64,000 nucleotides of DNA from Wolfiporia cocos. Taxonomy: Eukaryota > Basidiomycota > Agaricomycetes > Polyporales > Phaeolaceae. Below, in pieces: positions 25,306-37,529 of this stretch. How positions within the stretch are numbered: position 1 is the first letter of the stretch; every line of letters starts with the position of its first letter. The notes beneath the pieces are model-generated. The model searched no databases. It was not told where the DNA came from and worked only from the letters and a program-made list of their open reading frames with translations. Where the stretch lies: assembly GCA_029448655.1 (NCBI GenBank), contig JACCLO010000015.1, positions 186,001-250,000 of the forward strand, read 5' to 3'. A program made the position numbers and the translations under genes.

Positions 25306-26774
25306 TTGAGGGCGAAGGACCGTCGTTTCGTCCGACGTATGTCTCACCACTGGCACCGCTATGAGCGCGCCGTTCACGCGACGCAGCTGGACCCTCTGCT
25401 GATACGCAATGATACTCTTCTTAACCTCTACGTCTGTTGCCAGTGCTCTACATACTGTCTTGTCTCCGAAGTCATTCCTGGCGTGATTTCTAGAGATCTG
25501 ATCTTCAGGTTTTTTGACGAGAGATGGCATTCTTCTGCTTCTGAGGGGCGAAAACCCGTATTCCTGGCGTGGGATTTCATACTCACGTATGTTTCATTTA
25601 GTCATTGAAGAGCTTGTCGCAATTGACGATGTTGCAAGGACCATTGAGAACTGATTGTGGAAGAATGAAACCGTGCTCTACCCATCTCTGGACCCCAATT
25701 CAAGAGAAATCTGGTCTGGACTGACACGGCGTATGTCCATTCGTGCTGATTGAGGAGTCGATGGTAAATTACTGCTCTAAGTCGTCAAATCTTCGAGACC
25801 ATAGGATTCAAGACTGGACCTAGTCCGGAAAACCAGAACGAAACGGTCTTACTGCCACCACCTATCGATCCTGTGACACCTGAAGGTAGAGAAAGCCGCA
25901 AGAAGCTGCTCCGTGCGTGGGCAGAGATCACTGCATCGTTGAGTATTGACTCCAGTACGTGTACTTTGGTTGTGCTACGAGAGATACGTCTAATGGCGAG
26001 TAGAAAATTTCATTCGATATAACTACACCGCCCTTCACGGTCGAGTGACAGATATACGCAAAATATTTCAGAGTTCAATCGGCGTCATGTTGGGCCAAGG
26101 TGCGGGGCATTTCCATCGCTTCCCAGAAGAGCTGACCTCATTCAACACCTCCTGGATTGTCATCAGACGCTCTCGGGGTCAGGCTCGGCGTACAGGCTCA
26201 AGGAGTCATGGCAAGCCTTGGGGATGAGTTCAGAGGCTTTTTCAGAAGGTACAATGAGTTGGATAATGAGCAGAGCATGCTGATCATATGCCTCAAAGAA
26301 CTGTTGGAGTTCGCCTGTATGGCGCAATGCCGCTGCGATCCGGAGCGCGCGCCTCTTTATTTGGACCATTTCTGTAGGATAGCGACGGCTATCCCGCAGG
26401 GGAGTACCGAAAAAACAATGGCAAATGTCTCGTTCACTCGTGATGGCGATGCTTCCCTGCAGGTTGAATGCTGCAAGATAGGTGCCTTTGTTTCGGGAGC
26501 ATACAGAGATCAGCACCTTCGCCGATGGGTTAAATCAGTGTGTACAAGCAGATCACGCAATCCCTTCGGCAGCCCCGCATCTATTGTGGATGAAGTAGCG
26601 GAGAGCAGTCAATCGCATCTGGTGTTCGTCAAACTTGTCCAGTCGCCGGGATTATCACCGGCACCGGTCTCTGGGCCAGCAACACGTCATCCATTCTCAT
26701 CGTCTTCCACACTTGCACCGAGCTCTGAACCATTGATGCAGGCAGCACCATGGCTTGACATAGTACGAGACTAA
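25306..26774 (+). pseudogene. Ubiquitin-specific-protease-like gene (N-terminal region), broken
   Basis: Exons in succession encode NLYVCCQCSTYCLVSEVIPG (about 25,420), a WKNETVLYPSLDPN block (about 25,670), IFETIGFKTG (about 25,790), PVTPEGRESRKKLLRAWAEI (about 25,880) and LLEFACMAQCRCDPERAPLY (about 26,300). This order matches the long N-terminal region of a basidiomycete ubiquitin carboxyl-terminal hydrolase family as I recall it. The Cys/His catalytic domain is not present downstream; sequence after 26,774 leads into an F-box gene. An in-frame TGA at 25,652-25,654 (EN-stop-LW) sits where I expect arginine. I infer a truncated, inactive copy. The name rests on recalled family patterns. Confidence 0.45.
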
Positions 26775-26857
26775 ATAGCCAAATCGTCGGAAGGCGATGA
26801 GCGTACCTTGCGACCTACGCCCCCCGTCTTGTGCAGCCAAAATTCATTTCCCCGATT

Positions 26858-26934
26858 CCGCAGACACTGCGAGCATACCATGAGGCGCAGAAATCAATTT
26901 TCTGCGCCTCATGGTATGCTCGCAGTATCTGCGG
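26858..26934. repeat. Near-perfect hairpin with 36-bp arms
   Basis: The left arm starts CCGCAGACACTGCGAGC and ends GCGCAGAAA. The right arm is its reverse complement with one mismatch, around a loop of about five bases. The ATG of one candidate F-box reading frame (26,880) lies in the left arm. Flanks show no TSD, so this looks like an inverted duplication made in place rather than an inserted element. Confidence 0.85.
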
Positions 26935-28416
26935 GAAAGGTACCCGGTCACCACACTTCGCCGATTTCACGCGCAAGGTCGCTACCACTGGAACTCTGCA
27001 CACAGATTGTAGATCAACTCGGCTTTGAGCTCACCGATAGCGAGTTTGCTTCGGGAGAGACATGCTTTCAAACCTACACCTGTGCTGCTGGAACTTGCTC
27101 AGCTGTGCACTGACTTGTCGCGCCTGGTATCCTTTCAGTCAACGTAACCTCTTATGCCAAGTAACGATTTGCGATCCAACCTACCTAGAGGGCTTGCTGC
27201 ATCTGCTCAGTCACAAGCCAGACTTTCAGGAATCAGTCCAAGGCATTGTTGTGCTGTTGCCCAGCGACGAAGATCGGGATATCATCAGGTGGAGGCCGAT
27301 TTGGCAGGCATTCACATCAATGCTTCCACACATGTTACCGAAGCTGCAGAAGCTGCAAATATGTGACAGACGCGAAGAAGACTGTTCGTTCTTCCTGCAA
27401 GAATTGACCCTTGTCTCCAAGCTTGTCTTAAGCAAAATTGATTTTGACTCTGGCGAACGATTTTTCACTCTGCTGTCCTCCTTTCCTAACCTTCGACACC
27501 TGCGCTTTCATGACACAAACATCTGGGCTGAGAGCGATCCCGGCGAGCCGTCATACCTGTGTTGCCTTCAGCATTATGCGAAGGCTATCAGTCTCGATTC
27601 GTTGGAAATCTCACTATACGACATGAAGGGATGTAGCCTTATTGATGACCTCCTGAAACTGATGCCACGCTCGCTTCCTGTCAAGAGAATCAACATTTCT
27701 TGTGGGGCATTCCGGTTAACAGATCTACAAGGCCAAGGCAATAGACGCTCAGTCCAGAGATTGTTGTGCGCGGCAGGGCCGCACCTGCAAAACTTCCACT
27801 TGAGCAACATGGCATTTGACAAAGAGCATCTAGCTCCTCAAAGTGGGCTATTTATCCACGTTCTAACTTCAGGTGTAATTGATATCTGGATGTCAGATGC
27901 GTTCCTGGACTTGTCTCGCAACTCGGGATTACAGTCGATCGCCATCATACATTCCGAGCTTTTTCAAGAGGGCGTACCAATGTCGCTCAATGGGTGGATA
28001 CCCGAGATGTTATCTACCATTCGCTCTCCTACTGTAACAAGCGTCACTCTCACTCTCACCGACGTCGACTTTGCACAGATGACGTCTACGATGACGACAA
28101 TACGTTTTCAGGAGGCCTATCGCAGATACTGGATAGGATGGGCTGTGGCAGTGTAGACGGAATTCTCTCTCAGCCTCGCTTTGCTGAGCTCCGCTCGGTT
28201 CGTGTTCTAATGAAGTGGACCGCATGCCGTTGGTACCGAGATGACAATCTCGAATTGCGATACATGTCTTCCGCAGCCGAAGGCCAATCCACACCAGAAT
28301 GGGATTCGGAGGAGTTGACGGGTCGAATCACGCACGCTATCCGATCGAAGATGCCAGAGTTGTACTGCAAGGGGATTTTGACATTTTGTCCATTTGATGA
28401 TTTTTGTCCAAGTTAA
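26880..28416 (+). pseudogene. F-box / LRR-like protein with frame breaks
   Basis: An F-box core SLPLELCTQIVDQLG lies near 26,975. The body is a 364-codon frame (27,062-28,156) starting with LLSCALTCRAWYPFSQRNL and running through weak leucine-rich repeats (FPNLRHLRFHDTNI). The C-terminal block GLSQILDRMGCGSVD...RSKMPELYCKGIL lies in another frame ending at 28,416. The three parts need frame changes near 27,060 and 28,100, and I found no consistent GT-AG intron at the second. It shares the DAFLDLSRNSGLQSI block with the F-box-like gene at 17.9-19.3 kb, so the two are paralogues. Either two introns are non-canonical or this copy is inactive. Confidence 0.6.
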
Positions 28417-29236
28417 GCTTAGTGCGTAGTCATCCCCTTCTCTCAGCTGAACGTAGTACATGGGCCTAATCATCTCTACGCAGATCGTCTAGCAGCGTTG
28501 CTGTATACGAGGCAGCCACGGTAAAAGCTTGCCTTGACGTTGCCGGGATTGTTACTGCGATTGTGCATTCCTCGAATGTACGAGATGTCCAGTTGTACTT
28601 TGAGTCTTTGTTTTGCCAGGGCGGGCCTTCGACTCTGCATTGATACTTGATCACCTTCACCTTTCATATGCTCTCGTGTAGCTTCACCTTCAATTGGCGC
28701 TAGGACAGTGTATCGAAAAAAAAACATCAGATCTCCGTTGCATCTGTCTGACGCGTGATTTGTTGGCTCGATCCCGACACCATTTGTCGTTTCTGATGGT
28801 GCTATCCAATAGCAGTACTGCAGAATCTTTGCACTGTAGCGATCAATGCTGCGCGTGGACTATACATCTGTGCTTCAATGCCAGCAATTTGCAATCTGCA
28901 CCTTGAATCGGGATCTCCAAGTCCGATATTAACTATAGATACCATGTCAACCGTGCTACTCGAAATTGAGTCGCTCGAATGGCCTCGAAATGCAAGGCAA
29001 ATGTTGCGCAATGCGTCGTGTACAAAGTATATACGTCTTCATCAAACTTCCAGGACGATCTCTGAAACTTTGACTCTATCGAAAATCAGTGATCGACTGT
29101 ACACCACACCTTGCACGAAATTGTGTACAGCCAGCTGCAGTAAGAATACTCATGTCAACAAAGTCTACATCACTCCTGGGTTCTGACAATCTAATGGCAC
29201 ATTCATATGGTCAAGGCAGACGCCGTCACACGATGC
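28417..29236. other. Stretch with no confident gene
   Basis: Short frames on both strands, none recognisable. An A9 run near 28,717 breaks one of them. It holds the 3' flanks of the two convergent genes. Confidence 0.35.
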
Positions 29237-30569
29237 TCATTCCTCGCCCTTCCACTCGCTCAGCTCAATGCACTGGCCCATAAGCGTCGCAGTGAACTGG
29301 AGTGGATAGCGGTCTCCCACAACATCTGCATCGGTCACTGCCTTCTGTAGCGTCTTCACATCCTCTTCGGACAGCCGTATCTCCGCAGCCTTCGCATTCT
29401 CCTCGAGCCGCGCGACAGAGCGCGTACCAGGGATCGGCACGAAGTCGGCGTGTACCGCGAGTATCCATACGAGGGCGATCTGACCGGGAGTGGCATCGTA
29501 CTTGCGTGCAACCTTAGTAAATGTCTGTGTGAGCGCGAGGTTCTTGGGGAAGTTCTCGTCTGGAGAAGCGGGACATCATCTGGCGGATGTCGTCTGCATC
29601 GAAGTCTTCGCGCGCTTTGTATCTGTGGACTGATCAGCCAACTCTGAAGCAGAAGAAGCTGCAGAAATTCGCATACTGTCCAGTGATTAAACCTGTGACA
29701 CCTTCAGTTGTGGCCAAACCTCGCATGAGCTGTACTTACCTCTGCCGAGGGGGGAGTATGCAACAATGGCGACACCGAGCTCGCGGGCGGCCGCAACAAA
29801 CCCAGCGGTCTCTATCTCCGGGCTGAAGGGGCTGTACTCCATCTGACATGCGACGAGCTTCTCGCCGACACCGGCGACCGCCTTGGCACGGCGCAGCACT
29901 TCGATGCTGCACTCGCTGAGTCAGAGGTACCTGACCTTTCCGCTCTCGACGAATGGGCGCAACGCCTCCATCACGACTGCAGACAGAAAGTAGCCGTTCA
30001 GTGACTGCAACAGTATGCGAGTAGGTTATTACCTTCGATGGGCACCTTGGAATCCACGCGGTGCTGATAGTACAAATCGATGTAGCCCGTCTGCAGCGCC
30101 TTGAGGGACTTCTCCAGCTGAGCCCTGATGTAAGAGGGAGTGCTCCTCGGCTCATAGACAATCTCTGGGCCAGACAAGTCCACAGAACCGAACTTGGTTG
30201 CGAGAAAAATCTCCTTGCAGCGACCTGTGGTGGCGAACCATTTCCCGAGTGTAGCCTCACCTGCACACAGAGCTAGTTCTCAAAGCGAGTGTACAAAAGT
30301 GGTGCATGCTCACTGGTCCCGTAGACGTCTGCGGTGTCCCAAAAGGTGACGCCGCGGTCCGCGGCATACGTCAGAGTCTTGAAGGCTTCGTCGGAGTCTG
30401 TCTTTCCGTAGCTGAAGAACGAGCCGATGCCTACGAGCACCCGTGGTAAGTAACCAAAGCTATGGAAAATAGTCTGGTGAGACCTACCCATTGCTCCGTA
30501 TCCAATTGCACTGACATGCGGGCCATTTGCTCCGAGCTAGCGGGTAGGGTAGGTCGATGCAGGGGACAT
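29237..30569 (-). pseudogene. Aldo/keto reductase, three lesions
   Basis: Reads from ATG at 30,569 to a stop at 29,237. In order: GPHVSAIGYGAMG, FGSVDLSGPEIV, the helix QLEKSLKALQTGYIDLYYQH, CSIEVLRRAKAV, MEYSPFSPEIE, IVAYSPLGRG, a tiny exon encoding LITGQ, and FVPIPGTRSVARLEENAKAAE near the C-terminus. This is the YakC/AKR13-like NADPH-dependent oxidoreductase pattern; the Asp and Tyr of DTADVYG and the Lys of ATKFG are kept. Introns with GT-AG borders join cleanly. Lesions are TAG at 30,537-30,539 in the first exon, TGA at 29,921-29,923 where the family has glycine (RYL-stop-LSEC), and a one-base shift near 29,562. The rest is highly conserved, so the loss looks recent. Confidence 0.85.
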
Positions 30570-32665
30570 TGAAGGGAAGTTCTGAGCACAGGTGGTAATC
30601 GAGAGTAGGTATTGCTTTGCTGTACTGTATGGGGTTCTGCTCTTATATAACGGCTGACGTTATCCAAGTACGCGCGTAGCATACCGTAGGAGCTTGCGAA
30701 TGCTCACGGCAAGCGGTCTACTGTCGGGATCATCACCGCCCGAGTTTTGGGAGGCTGTGACAAGGACCCACCAGCTCGTCCGTCATCCCGCAAGCTTCTT
30801 GTTCAGTCCCACGAGCACACGAGCGTAATTCACTGTGACAAAGGACCTGGAGAACGGGTACTCATTGTAAAGTACTAGTTGAGACCGAGAAGGCGCAATG
30901 TCCGAGCGAGTTGCCGAGACGGCAGAAGGGATTCGTCGTCACAGTTCGACATGCCTGTCGATGCTGCATTCTTGGTTGCATGAGCCACCGCATAGGGAGG
31001 TTCAGATAAAGCCTTTACATGGTTCGCGATACGCGGCTGCCAACGCCGGAATTGAATAAGCTTGGGCAAAATCAGATGAGGGTTAATTAATTCAGGGACG
31101 TGCCGCATCCCGTATTAGTTCGTCGAGATGATGCTGCAATATTACAGTAAGCTACAGACCGAGAGAAACAGGTGAACGAAATCATTGGCATCGGAGGCAG
31201 AAGTTAGAGGCAGCAACTTTGCCGTTACTATATCCGCCGCACATGACGATCGCAATTGGCGCGATCATCAGCTCGTATCTCAGAACTCATGTGGAATATT
31301 GCTAGCACGGGCACAAGCAGTGAAGGCGGGGTGGCTAGGGCGGGTGCGCACGCGCGAGTGGCGGGGACGAGGGCGAGATGCGCGCGAGACGCGGAGGGAC
31401 GGGCGCCGGGGGCGGGGGGTGCGCATTTATGATGTCAGCGAGGTGACGATAACATGGCTGTGATATCGCGATGACGTAGGCAACGCGCGCTCCTGTTGCA
31501 AAGAGGCTCGAACACTCACCATCGACTCCGGTTTCTGGTTCATGTCGCGCGACTTGCTCACACCTGTGCACTTGATACGGTCTCTCGCATCCCTTATGCC
31601 ATATGCTAGGGAATTGTGAGAAGGAGCAGTACGCGCAACCAGGCAGAGTCCTTCGCATACTGCTCATCCATCGAGAAGCCTGGCCCGCTAATAGACAGTC
31701 TGCCTCGCAGCAAGCTCTCTTGTGGAACGAGTGCGATTGCCTGACCTCAGATGCAGTAGTCTGGATGGCAAATGTTGGTCGTCATTGTAATGAATCCGCG
31801 CGTGGTCAGATGTGCCTCGTTGTTTGGGTACAGATTATAGCCGTTCTGGATGCCATGCAGCGCTCGAGCTAGAGATCTTCGAAGCAATCTGTCAAATGAG
31901 CTCGTGCTGAATGCTATCGAGAGAGGCCCTTGCACGTGTATCAAATAAGGCAATGAATCAATGCTTCTGTGAAGCCGTCCGATCTTTATCATAGCTGATA
32001 CTGAGATACTGAGATGAGTCCGCGAAGGACTGTAGTGAATGAACAGAGAAATGACGAGCCATTTATCTTTATCTCTAATGTGGCACCAATAGTGATTAAC
32101 GATACTGAGCCGTTGGATCAAAAGACATGCATATGGATGAACGTACCGCTACGCGTTTGATTCTGCGAATCCACCACACTGTCGAAGGAGGTCACTGATG
32201 GTCAATAAAGCGTGGCCGTTGTTTGACCTGACCTGAGTTTCAGCAGAGTAACGCGCACCGAGACACTGAATATCAGCTTCGCCCTTTTGAATGTTCTGCG
32301 TGCTCGATGGTCAACGCAACAAAGGGCGCTTGTCATTGGCCCTGATCCGATCGCGAATGCGGGGTAAACCGATCATTGGCGGGGCATCCGGAGAAGCGCC
32401 CAGTGTCCTCTCGTGTACTTGCATCGCTCGCTCTGCTGCTATGCTGCTCATTCCACGTAGCGCGCGCGCCTCGCGAGCAAGCTCACAAAGCCTCTCAAGA
32501 CGTGGTCTGACTAGCTCTGTTGTTTCAGTGCACGACTTGCATCGAACGGCCCCAGGCAGAGCGGATTCTAGAACATGGTCAAGGAGAGGCAATGAAGCTA
32601 TATATACGGCTGGGATACTCAAGGGAACAAGTATGTATTCGTATTAGTATTGTGCACGGCATCTG
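30570..32665. other. Two-kilobase stretch with no confident gene
   Basis: Frames are short and unrecognised. A G/C-rich purine run (about 31,325-31,420) produces artefactual low-complexity frames. The last few hundred bases probably include the 5' region of the MCC-alpha pseudogene. Confidence 0.35.
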
Positions 32666-35586
32666 ATGTGCGTAGGGAGCACTGCTTCCTACCTTACATG
32701 CCGCAGTGCCTCGACCTCGTCGAGTGCATCATCTCTCAAGGGGAGAAAACCTCATTTTGACAAGATCTTGATTGCGAACCGGTGAGTAGAGCTTATTCTG
32801 CTGACTGCGCCGGTCTCTTCCCGATTATGTGTGCAGTGCATCAGCCTTTCCGCTTCATGCGTTACACTGATGTCGAGCCTTCTAGCTGACATGGCTTTCA
32901 TGCTCACGGTACCTATATAGGGGCGAAATTGCATGCCGTGTGATACGCACTGCAAAGAAGCTGGGTATCCGCACCGTTGCGGTCTACAGCGAGGCTGACG
33001 CAGACGCCTTACATGTACGCATGGTATGTGTCTCCACGAAGTCTCTATAGTTCAATCTCGATGTTCATCCCCTACAATTAGGCAGACGAGGCATGTTGTA
33101 TTGGGCCTGCGCCCTCTGCACAAAGCAACGTGAGTGCTGCACACTTATGACGCGACCTAGGACTTGACGACCTCGTGTAAAAGTTACACATTGACAAGAT
33201 CATCGATGTATGCAAACGGAGTGGTGCTCAGGCCAGTGATTTCATGCATCAGCTCTGTGGTTATTCACTCACTCTTGCGATGGGGCAACTAGGCAGTACA
33301 CCCAGGCTACGGGTTCCTCAGTGAGAACGCCGGATTTGCACGCGCTCTAGTGGATGCAGGGATTGTGTTCATCGGACCACCCGAAAGCGCAATAGTCAGC
33401 ATGGGGTCGAAAAGGTGTGTTCCATGTGGGAGGTAGTTGCTTCACCTCAATGCCCATCCTCTGCAGCGAGTCCAAGACCATCATGGCCAGTCAGTTGCAC
33501 AACCGACTCCTATAACATATATTCCACTAACAAATGCACCTTCAATCCCGTGCACACTTCTTCCCCTTACTCTGACTATCTAATGGACCTCTGCAACGAC
33601 TGAAGACGCAGGCGTACCCGTCGTCCCAGGATACCACGGGTCCAATCAGGACCCAGACTTCCTTGCAGAGCAAGCAGAGCAGATAGGTATGTCGCAGCCG
33701 TCCATCATGCGGCCTGCGGCCCACCCTAACGCTCACTGCAGGCTTCCCTGTCCTCATCAAAGCGACGCACGGCGGGGGCGGCAAGGGCATGCGCGTCGTG
33801 CACACGCGCGCGGGCTTCCTCCCCGCGCTCGAGTCTGCGCGGCGCGAGGCGGAGAAGTCGTTCGGCAACGGCGCGGTGCTCGTCGAGCGCTTCGTCGAGC
33901 GCCCGCGCCACGTCGAGGTGCAGGTGTTCGCCGCCGCGGATGGCGGGTGCATCAGCCTGTGGGAGCGGGACTGCTCGGTGCAGAGGAGGAACCAGAAGAT
34001 CATCGAGGAGGTGCGTGGGCGCGTGGGTATTGATGGGCGGCGCTGGGATGAGATGTGGTAAGCTCCTGCGCCGGGCCTGTCTCCAGAGATACGCGTGGAA
34101 CTCAGTGAGAAGGCGGTTGCGGCTGCGCGTGCGGTCGAGTATCTTGGTGCAGGGACGGTGGCATTCATACTTGACAAGGACACGGAGAAGTTCTACTTCA
34201 TGGAGATGTGGGCCTTGCTTGCGAAATGTCGGGCCATTGTGTTGCTGATGCATTTCACATGACAGGAACACCCGTTTGCAAGTTGAGCATCCCGTGACGG
34301 AGATGATCACCGGCTTTGATCTCGTTGAGTGGCAGCTTGAGGTCTGTTCAGGATGTGATACGTGATATAGCGCTCATTGTATCGACCTGCACTCTGCGCA
34401 GGTAGCGGCGGCGAATCCGCTGCCACTCAATCAGGAGGAGATACCACTGGTCGGACATGCCTTCGAAGCGCGCATATATGCCGAGAATCCCCGTAATCAA
34501 TTTCTGCCCGACTCGGGGAAGCTAGCCTACCTCTCCACGCCAACGCCGACCCACGCGTTTGCACCTGCTGTTCCGATCACAGCTAGGAGTGCATCGGAGG
34601 CTATGACCGTTGCGCCCGTCGTCGATGCCATGACTGCGCCATTAATCCGCGTTGAGCAGGGATTCGGGGCGGGTGCGTAGATCGGCGTGTTCTACGACTC
34701 GATGATCGCGAAGCTGGTTGTGCACGGGCGGGATCGCACCGAGGCGCTGCGCACGCTGAGGGGTGCACTGGAGGAATACCGTGTTGTAGGCGTGTCCACT
34801 AACGTCGAGTTCCTGCGGGTGTTGTCGGGGCATGAGGCGTTCGTTGCGGGCGACGTGGAGACGGTTCATTCCGGTATGACTTCTGGCCTTCAGGCAGTCC
34901 TTGGGTGCTGACGAGTCTGCAGAAACATGAAGCGAGTTTATTCCCCGCCGTCGGTGAGCCTGATGCAGATATGCCCGCGCAGGTAACTCTACGTGGTCCT
35001 CAGAGAGTGACCTCAGCTCACGGCATCTCCATGGTCGTCCCGCTGCGCGTCGGCCTGGAGGCGGCATCTATGAACGGCTTATAACAACGCAGATGGACGA
35101 CGCTTCAGAGCTCATTGTGGTACGTGTCTCGCCGCATGCTCAGCACACGTTCGATGTCACTGTTCACGCTGCAGATTCTGAACGCGTGTTCCGCAACATC
35201 AGCGCCCATCTCGTCGAAGGTACAACACTGTCTGTGACCATCGACGGCGCGCACCGCTCCACAACCGTCATCTATCACGCACCAGTGCCTCCGCGTTGGA
35301 GCATCTGCACGTCTTCCATGGTGCATGTAAGAACTGTCCACCTGCCCGCCCCGAGCTGGCTGCTCACATTAGGAGGGGACGTGCAGACCGCGGCACACGG
35401 TGCCTTGTGCGTGCCCATGCCAAGCATTGTGGTCGACGTGCGTGTGAACGTGGGCAACTGCGTGCAGGCGGAGGATCTCGTTGTCATCCTAGATAGCATG
35501 AAACCAAGACAGTGTTGTGTGCGCTGGTGGCGGGCGTGATCAGGGCAGTTGGATGCGAGAAGGGCGAGATTGTGGAAGACGGGTGA
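32666..35586 (+). pseudogene. Methylcrotonoyl-CoA carboxylase alpha subunit (biotin carboxylase + biotin carrier), disabled
   Basis: The start at 32,666 gives a Ser/Arg-rich leader resembling a mitochondrial presequence, then [20 protein letters not shown] across an intron. Family blocks follow: [24 protein letters not shown], the ATP-grasp loop [79 protein letters not shown], and a carrier domain with ILDSMK. The enzyme carboxylates 3-methylcrotonyl-CoA in mitochondrial leucine breakdown with a beta subunit, which is not in this window. Lesions are TAG at 34,678-34,680 before VFYD, a frame change near 35,050, and a one-base loss straight after the biotin-lysine codon (35,501-35,503). In the shifted frame the carrier domain continues to TGA at 35,584-35,586. 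Confidence 0.85.
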
Positions 35587-36174
35587 TGTGGGCAGGCAGG
35601 TCAGCCATGAAGAGCGTGATAGCACAGAGACTTAGTGGTGACACGAATACGTCGAGGGACATGTAGAACATCTGTATACCGTGCTTAGACACTACTTTGA
35701 CACCCACAGAATATATATAATAGCATGTTTCGGCTCCCACAGTGCCTCCGCCCAGTATCAATGCAACACCGTAACAGCTACGGAATACAACTACGCTTAA
35801 TGACTCTACACTAATATATGAAGTGCCTTATGTGGACCAGCGTCGCCTCCGGGTCGGAGGTGCATATGCTGGCTCACTTTGATTCGCTGTGGCCGCCTCA
35901 TAAGGATGGTTATCTTTGGTTGCGCTGCCGCATCAGTCACCACTCCAATGCAAATGAAATCCTTACTCACCGACTTTGCAGTTATCATACATTACTTGTG
36001 CACCTGCATCGCCTCGGTGGTAGGTGCAGCTTGTAGAGCCCTCACAATCAGGTGAGATGTTGAGCACGAGCGCACTGTGCTGTGGATCGATAGATGTTGA
36101 ATTGAATGATTGATGAAACCCCTCGGTGATACATACATGGGTAAGTCAGCAAATTGGCATGGATATGTGATAGT
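35587..36174. other. Stretch with no confident gene
   Basis: No frame has recognisable content. It lies between the MCC-alpha pseudogene and the unknown minus-strand frame that follows. Confidence 0.3.
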
Positions 36175-36654
36175 TCAACTCACCTCATCATGGCTGCTCC
36201 CTGCCATGTTAGTATACTGGCTTAGGTCTTTGTTCTCATCAAGCTCCAGAGAGTACTCAGACTTGGTAATTGAAATGGCGTCCGAATCCACAGCCACGCA
36301 TGGGTAGACCGGGTGATAGCAGTCATCGATAGGATATTTGCCGTGCTCTATGGCTACCTGTGTCAAGAATTCCATGAGCATCCTCCTCGCCTCCTCCTCG
36401 TTGGCGGCCAGAGGGTAAAAGGGTGCATTGTTGCTATGTCTGCCTCTACGAAGCAACCTTGAGGGTGGTGATATCTTGGCGAATGCTGCAACGATTGTTG
36501 ACTTGAGGCATCGGAACATAGAGTGACGCATTTTTTGGACGTTCTGTATTCTGGGGTATGTCACAATTGCACGGATAGTGTGATAACGGTGCTTACTTGC
36601 TTGCAGGATGTACGTTTGAAGGAGGGCATTGAGAGTATCGACAAGGGCACTCAA
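36175..36654 (-). CDS. Unknown protein, 159-codon exon
   Basis: One continuous minus-strand frame includes KMRHSMFRCLKSTIVAAFAK followed by PPSRLL and an acidic C-terminal stretch (VDSDAISITKSEYSLELDEN). It is longer than expected by chance in AT-rich surroundings and has a biased, protein-like composition, but I do not recognise a family. It may be one exon of a larger gene or a cargo piece of a transposon; a truncated hAT tip begins about 100 bp to its right. Confidence 0.35.
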   Translation of the reverse strand: MSALVDTLNALLQTYILQASKHRYHTIRAIVTYPRIQNVQKMRHSMFRCLKSTIVAAFAKISPPSRLLRRGRHSNNAPFYPLAANEEEARRMLMEFLTQVAIEHGKYPIDDCYHPVYPCVAVDSDAISITKSEYSLELDENKDLSQYTNMAGSSHDEVS

Positions 36655-36751
36655 GCGAGTGGTGTGGGATATATGTCCACCATGATCTTCTCTTTGGTCA
36701 CAAGCCTAGGAACGCAGCCATCATTCTGGTTTTGTGTGCATATCAATTGAT

Positions 36752-36820
36752 TAGTGATGTGCAAAGAGCTGGGCCTGACTGAGCTGAGTTGAGCTGAGCC
36801 AAGCCCCAGTGGCTCAGGCC
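36752..36820. mobile_element. Truncated hAT-type tip (family of the 58,976 element)
   Basis: TAGTGATGTGCAAAG followed by GAGCTGAGTTGAGCTGAGCC-like repeats matches the left end of the intact element at 58,976. At 36,821 the sequence switches abruptly to the CAGTGAAAGTACC repeat, so the rest of the element is missing. Confidence 0.65.
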
Positions 36821-37165
36821 CAGTGAAAGTACCTCGTATCAGATTCCATCAGTAGCTACCCGATATGATCTGATACTAAAGTTGGACTCTTCATAGAATT
36901 CGCTATTTTTCTAGGCGCCCGGTAGTATACTAGAAGCCACTGTAACATACCGCAAGCTAGTAGGATAGCATTCCAGTATACTACTAATTACCAGAAAATA
37001 CCCGACGGCCCTGTCTGGAAATGTAGCGACTATCCTAAGATACTCAAACATACCAATATGCAGAGGCTCATTCAATCAGAGCATACTTGTTCATATCAGA
37101 CCTCATTTTTTAATTGCTTTAATCTATCAACAGCTACCAGAAAATACCAGAATCCACCAAATCTC
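36821..37165 (+). repeat. Dispersed repeat beginning CAGTGAAAGTACC
   Basis: The sequence matches, in opposite orientation, about 57,480-57,921. Shared blocks include CTACCCGATATGATCTGATA, AAAGTTGGACTCTTCATAGA and ACAGCTACCAGAAAATACC. It is rich in TACCAGAAAATACC words. The CAGTG end is sharp; the other end is not defined, so its class is open. Confidence 0.65.
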
Positions 37166-37529
37166 ATCTTCTGACTCACTCAAAAAAATGGTGCACATAT
37201 GTTGGAAGTCGATGCACTCAGTGCATGATGGTGCGATCGGAGTCGCACATCAATCAGAGTCAATAGCATGCCAGGGTGGAAATAGCAGGTGTGGCAGGAG
37301 TCGGGGGGCTGATAATCAGGGCGGTATGGGCAGATGAGTCACCATTAGCATAAAAAGGGATGGATTGTACGTACCTAAGCCGTGCATTTGTAACCTATCC
37401 AGATGAAGTCCCTGGAGTCCAATAAAGGAGAAGTACCGTCCTGGGGCACAACACAAGAATGGGGAATGCACACACCTCTGCAGTCTGTATCCACAGATGG
37501 AAGCCATCAAAAACAAGTGTTGAGCATGT

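Noticed and set aside
28700..28727. A-run as a retrotransposon poly(A) tail
   Set aside because: No LINE or SINE body, TSD or reverse-transcriptase remnant is visible beside it.
31325..31470. Arg/Gly-rich protein frame
   Set aside because: It is a low-complexity GC-rich purine run read in frame, with no exon signals.
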